DNA from: JAUVAV01 sp965371665
GTDB taxonomy: Bacteria > Oederibacteriota > JAAXVQ01 > JAUVAV01
Assembly: GCA_965371665.1 (NCBI GenBank)
Contig: CBDUZI010000003.1
Coordinates: 1 to 63,179, forward strand
Direction of reading: 5' to 3'
DNA: 63,179 bases
Made by a program: the position numbers and the translations under genes. The stretch's first letter is position 1. Each line of letters starts with the position of its first letter. Under the pieces are notes generated by a model. It saw nothing but the letters and a program-made list of their open reading frames with translations. It ran no database searches and had not been told where the DNA came from. This document shows, piece after piece, positions 1-9,147 of this stretch.

Positions 1-31
1 GGGGAAACTTAGAAAAACTGCCTTTTGTTGT

Positions 32-51
32 TAAGTCCGACAGGCTGCTAG
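32..51. repeat. Right end of a family A inverted-repeat element
   Basis: The 20 bases match, with one mismatch, the terminal repeat seen at 32601-32620 and, inverted, at 32453 and 62991. The rest of the element would lie to the left, but the sequence to position 1 shows no clear second end. It directly abuts the family B repeat that begins at 50. Confidence 0.6.
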
Positions 52-103
52 GAGCCTGAGTATTTAGTGCGTTTTGTCATTCCGGCATGGTTTTATCCGG
101 AAG
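50..103. repeat. Family B interspersed repeat, partial, overlapping the MFS gene 3' end
   Basis: It begins with the family B terminal sequence AGGAGCCTGAGTATTTAGT and continues into the GTCATTCCGG palindromic core, closely resembling 20340-20367. The stop codon and last few codons of the leftward MFS gene lie inside it. No matching right terminus is seen, so the copy is partial. Confidence 0.6.
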
Positions 104-1264
104 CATGAATATGAAGGGTATGGCTCCCAGCGCCAATACCGCTGACAGCTTGTATGTATTTCCCAGCCCTATCCAGTCGCTGAAAATCCCCACCAGCATA
201 ACCGCCAGAGCGCCCATTAAAAAGGTAATGGTCATATAAATTCCATTAATAAATGCCGGACGTCCGGAATTGATATCCTGAACAACGGCCAGCAAAACCG
301 GGCCGGACGCAAAAATTAAAAATCCCAGAACAATAAGTATGGGGATGGTAAAAAAACCGTTCCCCACAGCCAAAAGCCACATAAAAACCGGGGTAGTAAT
401 TGCGATTATCATCAAGGAAGGCTTACGCCCTATCCGGTCGGAAATCGATCCGAAGAACAAGGTTCCCCCGGCTCCGGCAAATTGAAGTATAACCAAAGCA
501 AGGCCGCCCATCCACAAGGATTTGCCTTGCACATGCATATACGTAGGCAGAAAGGCGGTTAGAGCCGATTTCATAAAACTTCTAAAAAGCGTAATGCCGC
601 CTAGGATGGCAAAAAAAGCCAGATGTTTTTCCAAGGTTGACTTTAATCCCATTCTTTGGTTCGCAACTTCACGGGGAATATTAATCCGGATCAATTTAAA
701 ATAAAGAACCAGGGAGGCAATAATTCCCAGAGGAATTAATCTATATGTTCCCTCCAGCCCCCATAAAGAAACCGCGCCTAATATGGTCAAAGGTCCCAGG
801 GTACGGGCCGTCTCTCCGCCAAGCATATACAGGCTCATGCCTTTTCCCACCTGGTTTCCGGCCAGCCGTTTAATGATAACCGGTGCCGGAACGTGAAATA
901 AAGTGGCTCCCATACCCATGGTAAGCAACAGGATTGCCAAGACCGTATAAGTCGGCGCCGCGCCTAACAGACTCATGCTGATAGCAGTTATGGCCGGAGC
1001 CGTAATAATAAAAAAACGCAAATATGCTTTGTCTACGATTATTCCTACGAAAGGATTTAAAAGTGCCGGCAATCTTTGCAGCACCGAAAGAAATCCGGCC
1101 TGCGAATAAGAGAGACTTAGTTTCTCGATTAGCAGCGGTAATAGGGGCGCTAAAAAAGAAGAGTAGATATCATGAACCAGATGAGCACAGGAAATCATCA
1201 GGATATTACCTGACTGGAATTTACCCGGCTGCTTGCTGGTATTATTATTCGGCAATTGCGGCAT
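77..1264 (-). CDS. Major facilitator superfamily transporter
   Basis: A 395-residue polytopic inner-membrane protein, predicted to carry about 12 membrane helices in two halves, of the MFS drug/small-molecule antiporter type (fosmidomycin-resistance-like proteins are a possible subgroup). The motif GSISDRIGRKPSLM between the halves is the MFS loop motif D-R-x-G-R-K/R. The start at 1264 follows AGGAGAGA with good spacing; an upstream in-frame ATG at 1369 lacks a ribosome binding site and would add a non-hydrophobic leader. The last residues (PDKTMPE) are encoded by an interspersed repeat, so the original C-terminus was probably slightly different. Substrate unknown. Confidence 0.85.
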   Translation of the reverse strand: MPQLPNNNTSKQPGKFQSGNILMISCAHLVHDIYSSFLAPLLPLLIEKLSLSYSQAGFLSVLQRLPALLNPFVGIIVDKAYLRFFIITAPAITAISMSLLGAAPTYTVLAILLLTMGMGATLFHVPAPVIIKRLAGNQVGKGMSLYMLGGETARTLGPLTILGAVSLWGLEGTYRLIPLGIIASLVLYFKLIRINIPREVANQRMGLKSTLEKHLAFFAILGGITLFRSFMKSALTAFLPTYMHVQGKSLWMGGLALVILQFAGAGGTLFFGSISDRIGRKPSLMIIAITTPVFMWLLAVGNGFFTIPILIVLGFLIFASGPVLLAVVQDINSGRPAFINGIYMTITFLMGALAVMLVGIFSDWIGLGNTYKLSAVLALGAIPFIFMLPDKTMPE

Positions 1265-1579
1265 GATTTCTCTCCTAGGCAGACTGCAGGGCTTAAAGCA
1301 TTCGGGAAGGACATGCTTGGTTTTACGTAAGGGTGCTTCCGCAAAATAAAATTGACCACATCGTCCCATTTTCTACGTGCCTCACTATATCACCTTTTAC
1401 CTGAGAAAAGAAGGGCAGGCACATAAAAAGTTAGAGATGGCCGCGCTTTCTTCATCCGCTGGATCCCGGCCTATCCTGGTTGGAAGATTTTTTTAATCAA
1501 CTGCATTTTTTTTTGAAAGGATTTAGTCCGCGCCCTGTCGAACTATATATTGAACCAAATTACACCCGGGAGTGGATTA
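1265..1579. other. Divergent intergenic region
   Basis: About 315 bases separate the leftward MFS gene and the rightward giant gene, so promoters for both should lie here. A fragment of the CTGGATCCCGGCCTATCCTGG repeat core seen in the GTCACCCCGG elements is visible around 1458-1482. No RNA gene or convincing operator is visible. Confidence 0.4.
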
Positions 1580-4500
1580 ATGTCTGTAAATAATCGCAGC
1601 CATCGCGGTATTTCCTGTTTGCTCTGTTTTTTACTGGTTTTTCCTGCACATTTCGTTCCCCTTTCAAGCCAGGGCCGGATAATTGGCCAACCAACCCGGT
1701 CCCGGCCTGAATATTCTTTTCGCCAATTGGTTATCTATATTCCTGATATTTTTGATAATGCCAAAGAAATAGCGAAAGCCCTTTCTCGCCTGCGCGCCAA
1801 AGGAATCCCGGCCCAGGATATAATAAATCTTGCCCAACATCCTGATTTTGATCCCAAATCAGGGCTGGCAGTGCAGGCCGAGCAGTTGGCACGAATCGCG
1901 GAAGTGGAATCCGCCAAGCGCAGGGGGCTCAAGGCCCATCTGATTGCCAAAGGCACTGGCGGCCTGGTGGCCCGTGCTTATCTGGCCGCGGCCAAAGAAA
2001 TCCGGCCCGCGGGAGCGCCTATTATTGATGTTATAGGCATCGGAGTTCCGCATAATGGAAGATTATGGGCCAAGTGGGCATATGCTCTGGCTCTTCCCTT
2101 GCCTGGAGTGGGCGCGCGTTCAGCCGCAGTACGCGACCTCTCACCGGACTCCCGGTTTATGCGTAAATTGAATCAGCTTAAAAACAAACGCGAAAAAATG
2201 GTTCATGCGGCCGAAGCAACGCTGACAAGCCTGTATGACCTCCCCTTCAATCAGAAACTTCAAGCCAAACTTACTGCCATTGACAGGGCCAAAGCCGAGG
2301 CTGCAGAACAGGTGGATCGGATCTTCAGTTCCCCGGAAAGTATTAAATTAGGTCCGCAAGACATGCAACACATTAATGAAATGAAAAGTTCGTGCCAGGC
2401 GCTGAAAATGGCATGCGAGAAATTTGACAATACGCTTGCCAAAGAGGCCAGGGTAAAGGAGCTGGCCAGGCTGGGGCATGATATTAATCGTGAACAGGTT
2501 AAAATCCGCCAAAAGATTGCCGAGCAGTCCCGGAAACCCGCTGACTGGCTGGAGCGCTCGCCCCTGGCCCAAAAGCTGTTGGAAATCAAGGATTTAAGCA
2601 GGGTAATTGAAACCAAATCTGATCAGGCTCAGGGCCGCTTGCTGGATATTCTTTATTCCCCGGAATTCTACCAATTAGGCCTGGTTCCCGGAAATCCGAA
2701 AAACCAACTCCTATCCACTATTGCCGGAAAGACCCAAGAACTGGGAGAGATTTTCTCGCAGGATAAGTGCAAAAAGGCCTTGGATGAGCTCGACCTCTTT
2801 TATGGCCGGACCACGCCGAGGCTGAGAAAACAATGGGATGATTTTACCGCCATGTCAGTCACTGTTTCCCAAAAGCCCCTGGGGCATAAGCCGGGGAGTA
2901 GATTTGCCCGAGCTGCGATCGCCTTAACCCGCCTGCAAACGGCCTGGGATGAGATGGAGGAATCCCGGCAAAAATGGCTGGCCGGGCTCAAGCAATACGC
3001 AGAGGCTGAATCGAATATCTTCCTGCGCGATAAATTTCAGGCCTATCAGGAAAATATAGAGCTGTCAGCGCAGCAACTTGAAAAAAGCGCTCCCGCGGAT
3101 TTTGCAAAAGCCCGGCAGATCATGGACAAGGCCAAACAGATTCTGACTCCAGCCCGGGATGAACTCTTTTCTTCTCCGAATATGCCCACGCTCACAGACG
3201 CGGTCCGGGCCAGGTATCAGGCTTTTAAAATCCACCAAGAAGATTTTTTGGATGCAGTAGAGTACGCGAGAGAAAAAGTTTCAAGCCGGATTGTTAAAAA
3301 GGAATACCTGCTGTATTTGGAGCGCGCGAATCATTTGGACCAACTGGTCATGGATAAAATGTCTCATCGCCCAGGGGAATTAACTCAAGCTATCATAGCC
3401 TTGGAAATGGGCTCCGCAGTCAAGGAAATGGAAATGTTTGCCCAGACCTCGCGCCAACGTCTGGATCGCGAGTTTGAGAAACTCTACCATAAGATGGAAG
3501 TTCCCCCTTCTTCTGACCCATTATTTTCCCATGACCCGAGCCAGTCTGACGGCCGGGTCTTGCATGAGAGCTTAAGTAAAATCAAGCAGAGCCTGAGCAG
3601 CTATAAATCACTCCGCGATCTGGATTATCTTAAGGGAAAATCCGACCTGCTCAAGTTGCACTTGCAAAAACAGACCCAGGCAGCAGAGCGAAGCCTGCCT
3701 GCCTTTGATGCAGTCCGGGCGCTGGAGAAAATGGGACATGCCGAGCAATGTATGAAAATGATATACTCCCGGAGCGCGGGGGATTTAAACCGAAAAGTTA
3801 TGCAAACTGATCTTGCCGCAGAACTATCTCAACTATCTCAAGAGCGCCGGGATCTGGTTATGGCTGTTCTGAGCATAACCGGCCAAGCCTTTGAACAAAC
3901 CAAAGCCTTTGATCTTACCCGCTTTGCCGCCCGTCTGGAAGCTTTTGGGCGGCTGCCATCGGCTAACCCGTTTTTTTGGAATCTCGCCCAACAGCAGATT
4001 AAATTGTATACGGAATCTAATAAGGCTTTGCGTCTCTACCGGAATTTGGCCAAGCTGGAAATAGCAGAGCAAGCGGCCAGGGATGCGGTATGGGATCATT
4101 TAAACAAGGCAGTTCAGCTCGATAAAGCCAGAAAACATATTGGCCACGCGGCCGGGGCATCGCAAACCATGACCTGCCTGCGTGAAAAATCTGATTTGCT
4201 GCAGCAACTTAACCTGAGAATAGAAAGGCTCTCCGCCTTGCAAGCTAAAACCCTTCCCTCTGCCCAGAATTTCCGGCTGCGTGATTGGCAAAATTTGAAA
4301 AAACAGATTGCAGCCGGGATAGCGCAAGAGAAGGAAATTCTTTTTAGCCGGCAGGCCTTGCTGACAAAAAGCTCTGCCCAAGTAAGCGCCTTTCTGCCTG
4401 CGCCATGGGATAGTCCGTTGAAACGTCAACATGACTTATATTCCGGCGAGACACTTGAACAAATTATGGAACACAAATATACGGAACATTTTAAAACCCT

Positions 4501-7500
4501 GGCTATCAAAGAGAAGCAAATAAAGCAAGACCTGCAAACTTGTATCCAGACCGTAAAGCAGGCCGGGCTTTTAGGCGAAATCAGGCAGGAACTACATGAT
4601 TTAAACAGCACCCAAATCCGGGCCCAGCATTACTTAAAGACTAATCTGCATCTGCTTAAGCAGCAGGTTTTGCTAAGCCGGCTCTTGCAGCAATTTGATA
4701 AGCCGCCTGATGAGGCAACGCATATGCCAGCCGCTTTGCATGGACCCGATATTGATAGGCAGCAAACCTTACAAAAGCCTGATGTCCAGAAAAAACTGGA
4801 AACATCCCGGATGGATCGGGAAAAAATAGCCGCGGCCCTGGACCTGATAAATATTGAAATATCCGCTCAGCTCATGAGCGCAGGGTTGAAATTTAATGCC
4901 GCCCAGGTCAAGTCAACCGCCCAACGCAGCCAGGCCCGGTTCAAAACCCGGCTGGTGGATATGGATAAGCAGTCCGGCCGGGAATGCCGGGATGCGCTTT
5001 TAAACATCAATCACCTGGCAGCCGGAGCTGCGCAGGATATCGGAGACATAATTAAGAATATTCATTTGGCATCTTTCACCTGCGACATTAGCCGGGCCCT
5101 GGCACGCGCTAAAGACCGGAGCAACCGGGCGGCCCAGGATATTGCCGCTGGCCGGGCACCGCCGGATTGGGATATCGCAGGAACACGAAGCGCCAAACCT
5201 CTACCGCAAATATACGAAAATGTTGTCAACCGTGCAGTGGATTTTATCCGGCAGCAGGCTATACGCACACAAGTCCAGCAATCCCTGGACCAGGTTGCCA
5301 TTCTGGGCAACGAGGCGCGCGCGCTGCTGGACCGGCATATTTTGAAAATTAGTGATCATTTGGCCAGGTTCATCTTTGCAGAAGCACGGCCCGCTATGCC
5401 CCTGCTCTCCTCTGCCAATCCGGCCCTGGACAGATTAGCTGAACAAATCGGCCTGGCAGGCTCCCAGTCTCAAATCCTTAAAGAACTCAATAAACTCCAA
5501 AACCTAAAAGACCATTTCAACGCCGGTCTGGAGCGCCAATTGCTGGAAATCCGGAGAGCGGATGCAGCCCTGGTTATGCAAGCTATTGCCGCAAAATATC
5601 AAACCCTGGGCGAGGAATTCCAGGAAGCATGCGGAAAAATTACCTGTCAGCTGAATTCCGGGAACCAGGCTTTGGATCCGGCCTTCAATTTCGTAAATCC
5701 GGGGCAGTTTAAGATTGATCAGGAACTCTTGCGAACCTTGCAGCAGGATGTTTTTACCAGGCTGGTGGAATCCCATCCCATCTTAAAAGAGCTTGAGAAA
5801 CCGAAGGATGTTATTGGCCTCTTGAATAACCTGGCAGCCCAAGGCGGGGCCCAGTTTTCTAAATGGCTGCATCGCACCGAGGCTTATAAACATGCAGAAA
5901 CTTTAGCCCGGCTGAGGCAGGAAGCCAAGCATCTGCTCGATCAGGCTGTTGCGCAAGGTACTATTGACTTGCTTAAAAACGACCTGGGCCGGCTCATGCG
6001 CGAGATAGGGCTCGAAACCAAACAGATCGAGACAATTTTCAGCACAGTCACCGGGCCTCTAAAAGATATGATCCTGCGTTCTGAGTTTATGCAGCAATTG
6101 GATGTTTTTCAACGCCTGCCGGACCTCATCACCGGCCAGATAGATTCTTTCATCGGCGATGTTCAGGCTTTGATAAGCAATAACGCTTTTATGCAATCCA
6201 TTAATGCCTTGGGTAAAAATGTCCTGGCTATCTGGGATCAGCTAAGCGGGGAAAAATCCTGGTCCCTGGCTGGGATGGGTCAAAAATTGGCAGCGCATTT
6301 TAGCGGAGCAGCCGGTTTCGGGCAGACGGCAATAAATCAAGTCCAGGCCTTGATCGCGGATATGGGCGGCTCCCACAACGCCCTTGGCCTATGGGCCGGG
6401 ATCTCGGAAGGTTTTAGTAAATTTGGCGAGAATCTAGCGGGCAGCCTAAAAGATTTCATTACCTCCTCCTGCAATATCGATCTGGGCGCGGCTTTTATGA
6501 ATTTCACTTTATCCCCCGGGCAATTCTTCACTAAAGCCGGAGATATGATCAGCGGATTTATAGCTGACAGTTTTGAGTTTCGTTTCGATTCCTCCGGCAG
6601 CTGGTTCCAGGCAGATCAGGTTTGGGATACAGTGGCCGATATTTTCAATTCCGAGAATTGGAAACTTGATTTTTTCCGGACCGCGGATGGATTTATGCAA
6701 TCCATTTCCGATGGTATCAGCTCATTGGCGGGCCGCGGCCTCGAGTGGGCTCAGAACTGCTGGCAGGAATACCTTGGCCAGGCGCAGGAGTATCTTGACA
6801 TCTTCACAAGCGGGCCGTCGCGATGGCTGGAAGAACTGACCAGCGGAAAGTGGGCGGACTCCATCAACGGTCTGATAGACAAATTCCTGCCCCCTGAGTT
6901 CCAGCCCGCCAAAAGCGCGCTGGAGAAGATTTATTTTACCTTTGACGCGGATTTTGATTTCTCGGCTGATTATATTTTCAGCGTGCTGGATGACTTGAGC
7001 GTTTATCTGAGTGATGATCTGCGCGGAATCTATGCGGATATTAGTGATCTATACGCGCAAGGACAAGAATACTCCCAAAGAGGACAAGCAGCCTGGGATG
7101 TCATCCAGAGCGGAGATTTAACATCCCTCGCTGTCATGGGCTCCCGGCTGCTTGGTTCCCTGGAAAACCCGGGTCCGGTGTACGTCCTGGGAAACGGCCC
7201 GGCTAGAAATAGAGGAGCGTATGCCAATCACACCGGACAAACCTATCAAAACTACATGGATGATTATCTTGCGCAACTCGACCCCAGCCTCCACAATCTC
7301 CCGGACATTTCGGCCGTAGGGGCGGCCTCCGGTATCCGCTCGAGCAGTTCAAATGTAGGGGCGGACCTCCGTGTCCGCCCAGGCAGTTCAAACGTAGGGG
7401 CGGACTTCCATGTCCGCCCGGGTATTTCCGACGCCGTCGCTGATGTCGATGCGCCCTTACTGGAAAAACCCGAATTATCTGCTCCGCGCGGCGGTATTCC

Positions 7501-8629
7501 CATGCCGCCGGGCAAAGGCCATTGGGAAATCGATCCCGCAACCGGAAGAAACGTCTGGGTGTCAGAAGAGGATTCAGAGACACCCTCCCTCCTTTCCCGC
7601 GTCGAAGGCATGCTCAAAGAAGGAGCCAAAACCTGGGCGGATCCCCGAAGATGGGGCCCCAAGGCGGAGAAAGTTAATGAGGCCATTATTGAAACAGCCC
7701 CTAAAGTCGGCGCCGTATTAAAAGAAGCCGGAAAGACCTGGGCTGATCCGAGGAGGTGGGAGAAAAAAGCGGAGAAGGTGAATAAGGCGGTGGGCCGCGG
7801 AGCGCCTGAAAAAGGTGAATATTTAAAAAAGACTGCTTATCAACTGGGCGATATTACAAAAGCCGGGATAAAAAGCTCCTTCAATTTAATGAAAAAAGGG
7901 GCAGCTAATTTTATTAATCCAAAAAAATATATTAAAACCACCAAAGACCTCTCGCGCTGGGGGTTAAACAAAGCAGGGCAAATTGGGAAAAACATTGGTA
8001 AAAAGGGGGCCGAAAATTTAAACAATGCCAGGATTTTCTGGAAAAACCCCAGCAAATTCAAGAATGGTCTTAAATTTTGGCAGGAACGCACCTTAAATAC
8101 TGCTTATAAACTAGATTTGGATTACGGCAAAACCGGCATCATCGATGGCACAAAATTCGGATTATGTGTAGGATACATGGCCAAATTTAAATTAGGAAGA
8201 CTTGGTCGTTTTAAAATCGGGTGTAAGAAAAGTGTTTTAAAAGAAGTAGTAAATGGCGAACTTATATTTAAAAAAGAAAATTATATAGGAGGTGAACTTG
8301 AATTTTTAGGAATGGGAGTTAAAATGGCCAAAGAGAACGGCAAGTATGACTTTGATTTCTATTGGAGCAAGGATTTTGTCGAAATTAACAAAGACGCTAT
8401 AGAAATAGGCGGCACATTTATTTTCCCAGGAACGCCTATAGGCGTAACCGGCGAAGGACACATTCATCTTGATAAATTACTAAAAAAGGCGATAATGCCA
8501 TTCAGGAGGAGAAAAAATGAAGAAAACAATCCAAAGAATAATGATACTGAATCTAGCTATAGGGAACTTGATTTCTATTTTTTCACCGATATCAGCTTCA
8601 GGAAGTTTGAAAAATATTACGTTTCCTGA
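1580..8629 (+). CDS. Giant secreted helical protein with degenerate lipase-like N-terminal domain
   Basis: About 2,349 residues. The N-terminus has a signal-peptide-like stretch (CLLCFLLVFPAHFVPLSS). Residues about 50-165 resemble the PGAP1/esterase type of alpha/beta hydrolase (HLIAKGTGGLVARAYL, later GVPHNG), but the nucleophile elbow reads A-K-G-T-G-G where G-H-S-x-G-G is expected, so Ser is replaced by Gly at about 125. Roughly residues 170-1800 are almost entirely charged helix or coiled coil. A 13-residue tandem repeat lies at 1913-1951, then two WADPRRW repeats, then a Lys-rich, more AT-rich C-terminal segment ending in a beta-rich region. The start at 1580 follows GGGAGTGG; an ATG at 1550 is possible. 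The 3' end overlaps the next gene by 113 bases. Function unknown; surface adhesin or polymorphic-toxin-like carrier are both possible. Confidence 0.75.
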   Translation: MSVNNRSHRGISCLLCFLLVFPAHFVPLSSQGRIIGQPTRSRPEYSFRQLVIYIPDIFDNAKEIAKALSRLRAKGIPAQDIINLAQHPDFDPKSGLAVQAEQLARIAEVESAKRRGLKAHLIAKGTGGLVARAYLAAAKEIRPAGAPIIDVIGIGVPHNGRLWAKWAYALALPLPGVGARSAAVRDLSPDSRFMRKLNQLKNKREKMVHAAEATLTSLYDLPFNQKLQAKLTAIDRAKAEAAEQVDRIFSSPESIKLGPQDMQHINEMKSSCQALKMACEKFDNTLAKEARVKELARLGHDINREQVKIRQKIAEQSRKPADWLERSPLAQKLLEIKDLSRVIETKSDQAQGRLLDILYSPEFYQLGLVPGNPKNQLLSTIAGKTQELGEIFSQDKCKKALDELDLFYGRTTPRLRKQWDDFTAMSVTVSQKPLGHKPGSRFARAAIALTRLQTAWDEMEESRQKWLAGLKQYAEAESNIFLRDKFQAYQENIELSAQQLEKSAPADFAKARQIMDKAKQILTPARDELFSSPNMPTLTDAVRARYQAFKIHQEDFLDAVEYAREKVSSRIVKKEYLLYLERANHLDQLVMDKMSHRPGELTQAIIALEMGSAVKEMEMFAQTSRQRLDREFEKLYHKMEVPPSSDPLFSHDPSQSDGRVLHESLSKIKQSLSSYKSLRDLDYLKGKSDLLKLHLQKQTQAAERSLPAFDAVRALEKMGHAEQCMKMIYSRSAGDLNRKVMQTDLAAELSQLSQERRDLVMAVLSITGQAFEQTKAFDLTRFAARLEAFGRLPSANPFFWNLAQQQIKLYTESNKALRLYRNLAKLEIAEQAARDAVWDHLNKAVQLDKARKHIGHAAGASQTMTCLREKSDLLQQLNLRIERLSALQAKTLPSAQNFRLRDWQNLKKQIAAGIAQEKEILFSRQALLTKSSAQVSAFLPAPWDSPLKRQHDLYSGETLEQIMEHKYTEHFKTLAIKEKQIKQDLQTCIQTVKQAGLLGEIRQELHDLNSTQIRAQHYLKTNLHLLKQQVLLSRLLQQFDKPPDEATHMPAALHGPDIDRQQTLQKPDVQKKLETSRMDREKIAAALDLINIEISAQLMSAGLKFNAAQVKSTAQRSQARFKTRLVDMDKQSGRECRDALLNINHLAAGAAQDIGDIIKNIHLASFTCDISRALARAKDRSNRAAQDIAAGRAPPDWDIAGTRSAKPLPQIYENVVNRAVDFIRQQAIRTQVQQSLDQVAILGNEARALLDRHILKISDHLARFIFAEARPAMPLLSSANPALDRLAEQIGLAGSQSQILKELNKLQNLKDHFNAGLERQLLEIRRADAALVMQAIAAKYQTLGEEFQEACGKITCQLNSGNQALDPAFNFVNPGQFKIDQELLRTLQQDVFTRLVESHPILKELEKPKDVIGLLNNLAAQGGAQFSKWLHRTEAYKHAETLARLRQEAKHLLDQAVAQGTIDLLKNDLGRLMREIGLETKQIETIFSTVTGPLKDMILRSEFMQQLDVFQRLPDLITGQIDSFIGDVQALISNNAFMQSINALGKNVLAIWDQLSGEKSWSLAGMGQKLAAHFSGAAGFGQTAINQVQALIADMGGSHNALGLWAGISEGFSKFGENLAGSLKDFITSSCNIDLGAAFMNFTLSPGQFFTKAGDMISGFIADSFEFRFDSSGSWFQADQVWDTVADIFNSENWKLDFFRTADGFMQSISDGISSLAGRGLEWAQNCWQEYLGQAQEYLDIFTSGPSRWLEELTSGKWADSINGLIDKFLPPEFQPAKSALEKIYFTFDADFDFSADYIFSVLDDLSVYLSDDLRGIYADISDLYAQGQEYSQRGQAAWDVIQSGDLTSLAVMGSRLLGSLENPGPVYVLGNGPARNRGAYANHTGQTYQNYMDDYLAQLDPSLHNLPDISAVGAASGIRSSSSNVGADLRVRPGSSNVGADFHVRPGISDAVADVDAPLLEKPELSAPRGGIPMPPGKGHWEIDPATGRNVWVSEEDSETPSLLSRVEGMLKEGAKTWADPRRWGPKAEKVNEAIIETAPKVGAVLKEAGKTWADPRRWEKKAEKVNKAVGRGAPEKGEYLKKTAYQLGDITKAGIKSSFNLMKKGAANFINPKKYIKTTKDLSRWGLNKAGQIGKNIGKKGAENLNNARIFWKNPSKFKNGLKFWQERTLNTAYKLDLDYGKTGIIDGTKFGLCVGYMAKFKLGRLGRFKIGCKKSVLKEVVNGELIFKKENYIGGELEFLGMGVKMAKENGKYDFDFYWSKDFVEINKDAIEIGGTFIFPGTPIGVTGEGHIHLDKLLKKAIMPFRRRKNEENNPKNNDTESSYRELDFYFFTDISFRKFEKYYVS
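7316..7432 (+). repeat. Three 39-bp in-frame tandem repeats
   Basis: Three units start at 7316, 7355 and 7394, each beginning GTAGGGGCGG, with an internal palindrome of the GTAGGGGCGGAC/GTCCGCCC kind. The period of 39 keeps the frame and gives 13-residue protein repeats starting VGA(A/D). The same kind of palindrome occurs between genes at 35417, 40090, 40142 and 60352. Confidence 0.85.
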
Positions 8630-8846
8630 AATACTATTAGGCGTCTGGATATTCATTTCCATTATTTGCGCCATCTATATTTTGTTTTTTTCTTTTTCAC
8701 ATTGGAGCAAGCAATCATTTACCAGCGGCTTTATGAAATTTATCTGGCTTTTTGTAATCATTTTCGGCATGTTTATTCATTTTGCCGGACCAATTCTGTA
8801 TTATATTATGGTTGTTGAATTGAAGAAAACTTTAATAAAAATTTAA
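8517..8846 (+). CDS. Small membrane protein overlapping the giant gene
   Basis: 109 residues with three probable membrane helices (about 7-27, 38-60, 72-97). The start is supported by AGGAGGAG five bases before the ATG, one of the strongest ribosome binding sites in the window. The first 113 bases overlap the end of the giant gene in another frame, so the two are likely translationally linked. No family is recognised. A small membrane gene right after a very large secreted protein with a compositionally different C-terminus recalls immunity genes beside polymorphic toxins, but that is only positional inference. Confidence 0.7.
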   Translation: MKKTIQRIMILNLAIGNLISIFSPISASGSLKNITFPEILLGVWIFISIICAIYILFFSFSHWSKQSFTSGFMKFIWLFVIIFGMFIHFAGPILYYIMVVELKKTLIKI

Positions 8847-8942
8847 CTTGTAATTCCCCGTAGATTGCTACGGGGTTACCTGATGGAGTTCCCCCTTTGG
8901 AAAAGGGGGCTAGGGGGATTTTACTGCGGGGAGAATTCATTT
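8845..8942. repeat. Family E repeat (AATTCCCCG ... GCGGGGAGAATT)
   Basis: A 98-bp element with imperfect inverted ends and an internal CCCCCTTTGGAAAAGGGGG hairpin. An inverted, slightly longer copy lies inside folC at 21981-22092 and a partial copy at 37035-37110. It starts just before the stop codon of the small membrane gene. Confidence 0.8.
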
Positions 8943-8975
8943 AGTTTCTATTGCAAAAAGGTTGTTTTAGTTTTT

Positions 8976-9059
8976 TGTCATTCCGAGGAAGCGAAGCGAC
9001 CGAGGAATCTCCTTGAAAACTAGGGATTTTAGAGATTCCTCGCTGCGCTCGGAATGACA
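8976..9059. repeat. Family D palindromic repeat (GTCATTCCGAGG ... CGGAATGAC)
   Basis: An 84-bp element with inverted ends and two inner complementary segments (GAGGAATCTCC and AGAGATTCCTCG), able to form a long hairpin. Related copies are at 46501-46589 and, truncated, inside comEC at 61324-61395. Confidence 0.8.
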
Positions 9060-9147
9060 AAGTGTGAGAATTCCGTTAAAAATACTCTTCCCGCAACATG
9101 AGCTAATTGGGCATGGGTCAAAATCATCTTTAAAAGGAGAAATTAAA

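Noticed and set aside
7316..7432. CRISPR-like array
   Set aside because: Three 39-bp units are continuous tandem repeats without spacers, are in frame within a gene, and no cas gene is present.
7203..7583. 126-codon reverse-strand frame over the tandem repeats
   Set aside because: It is an antisense shadow of the giant gene, made open by the GC-rich palindromic repeats, with no ribosome binding site.
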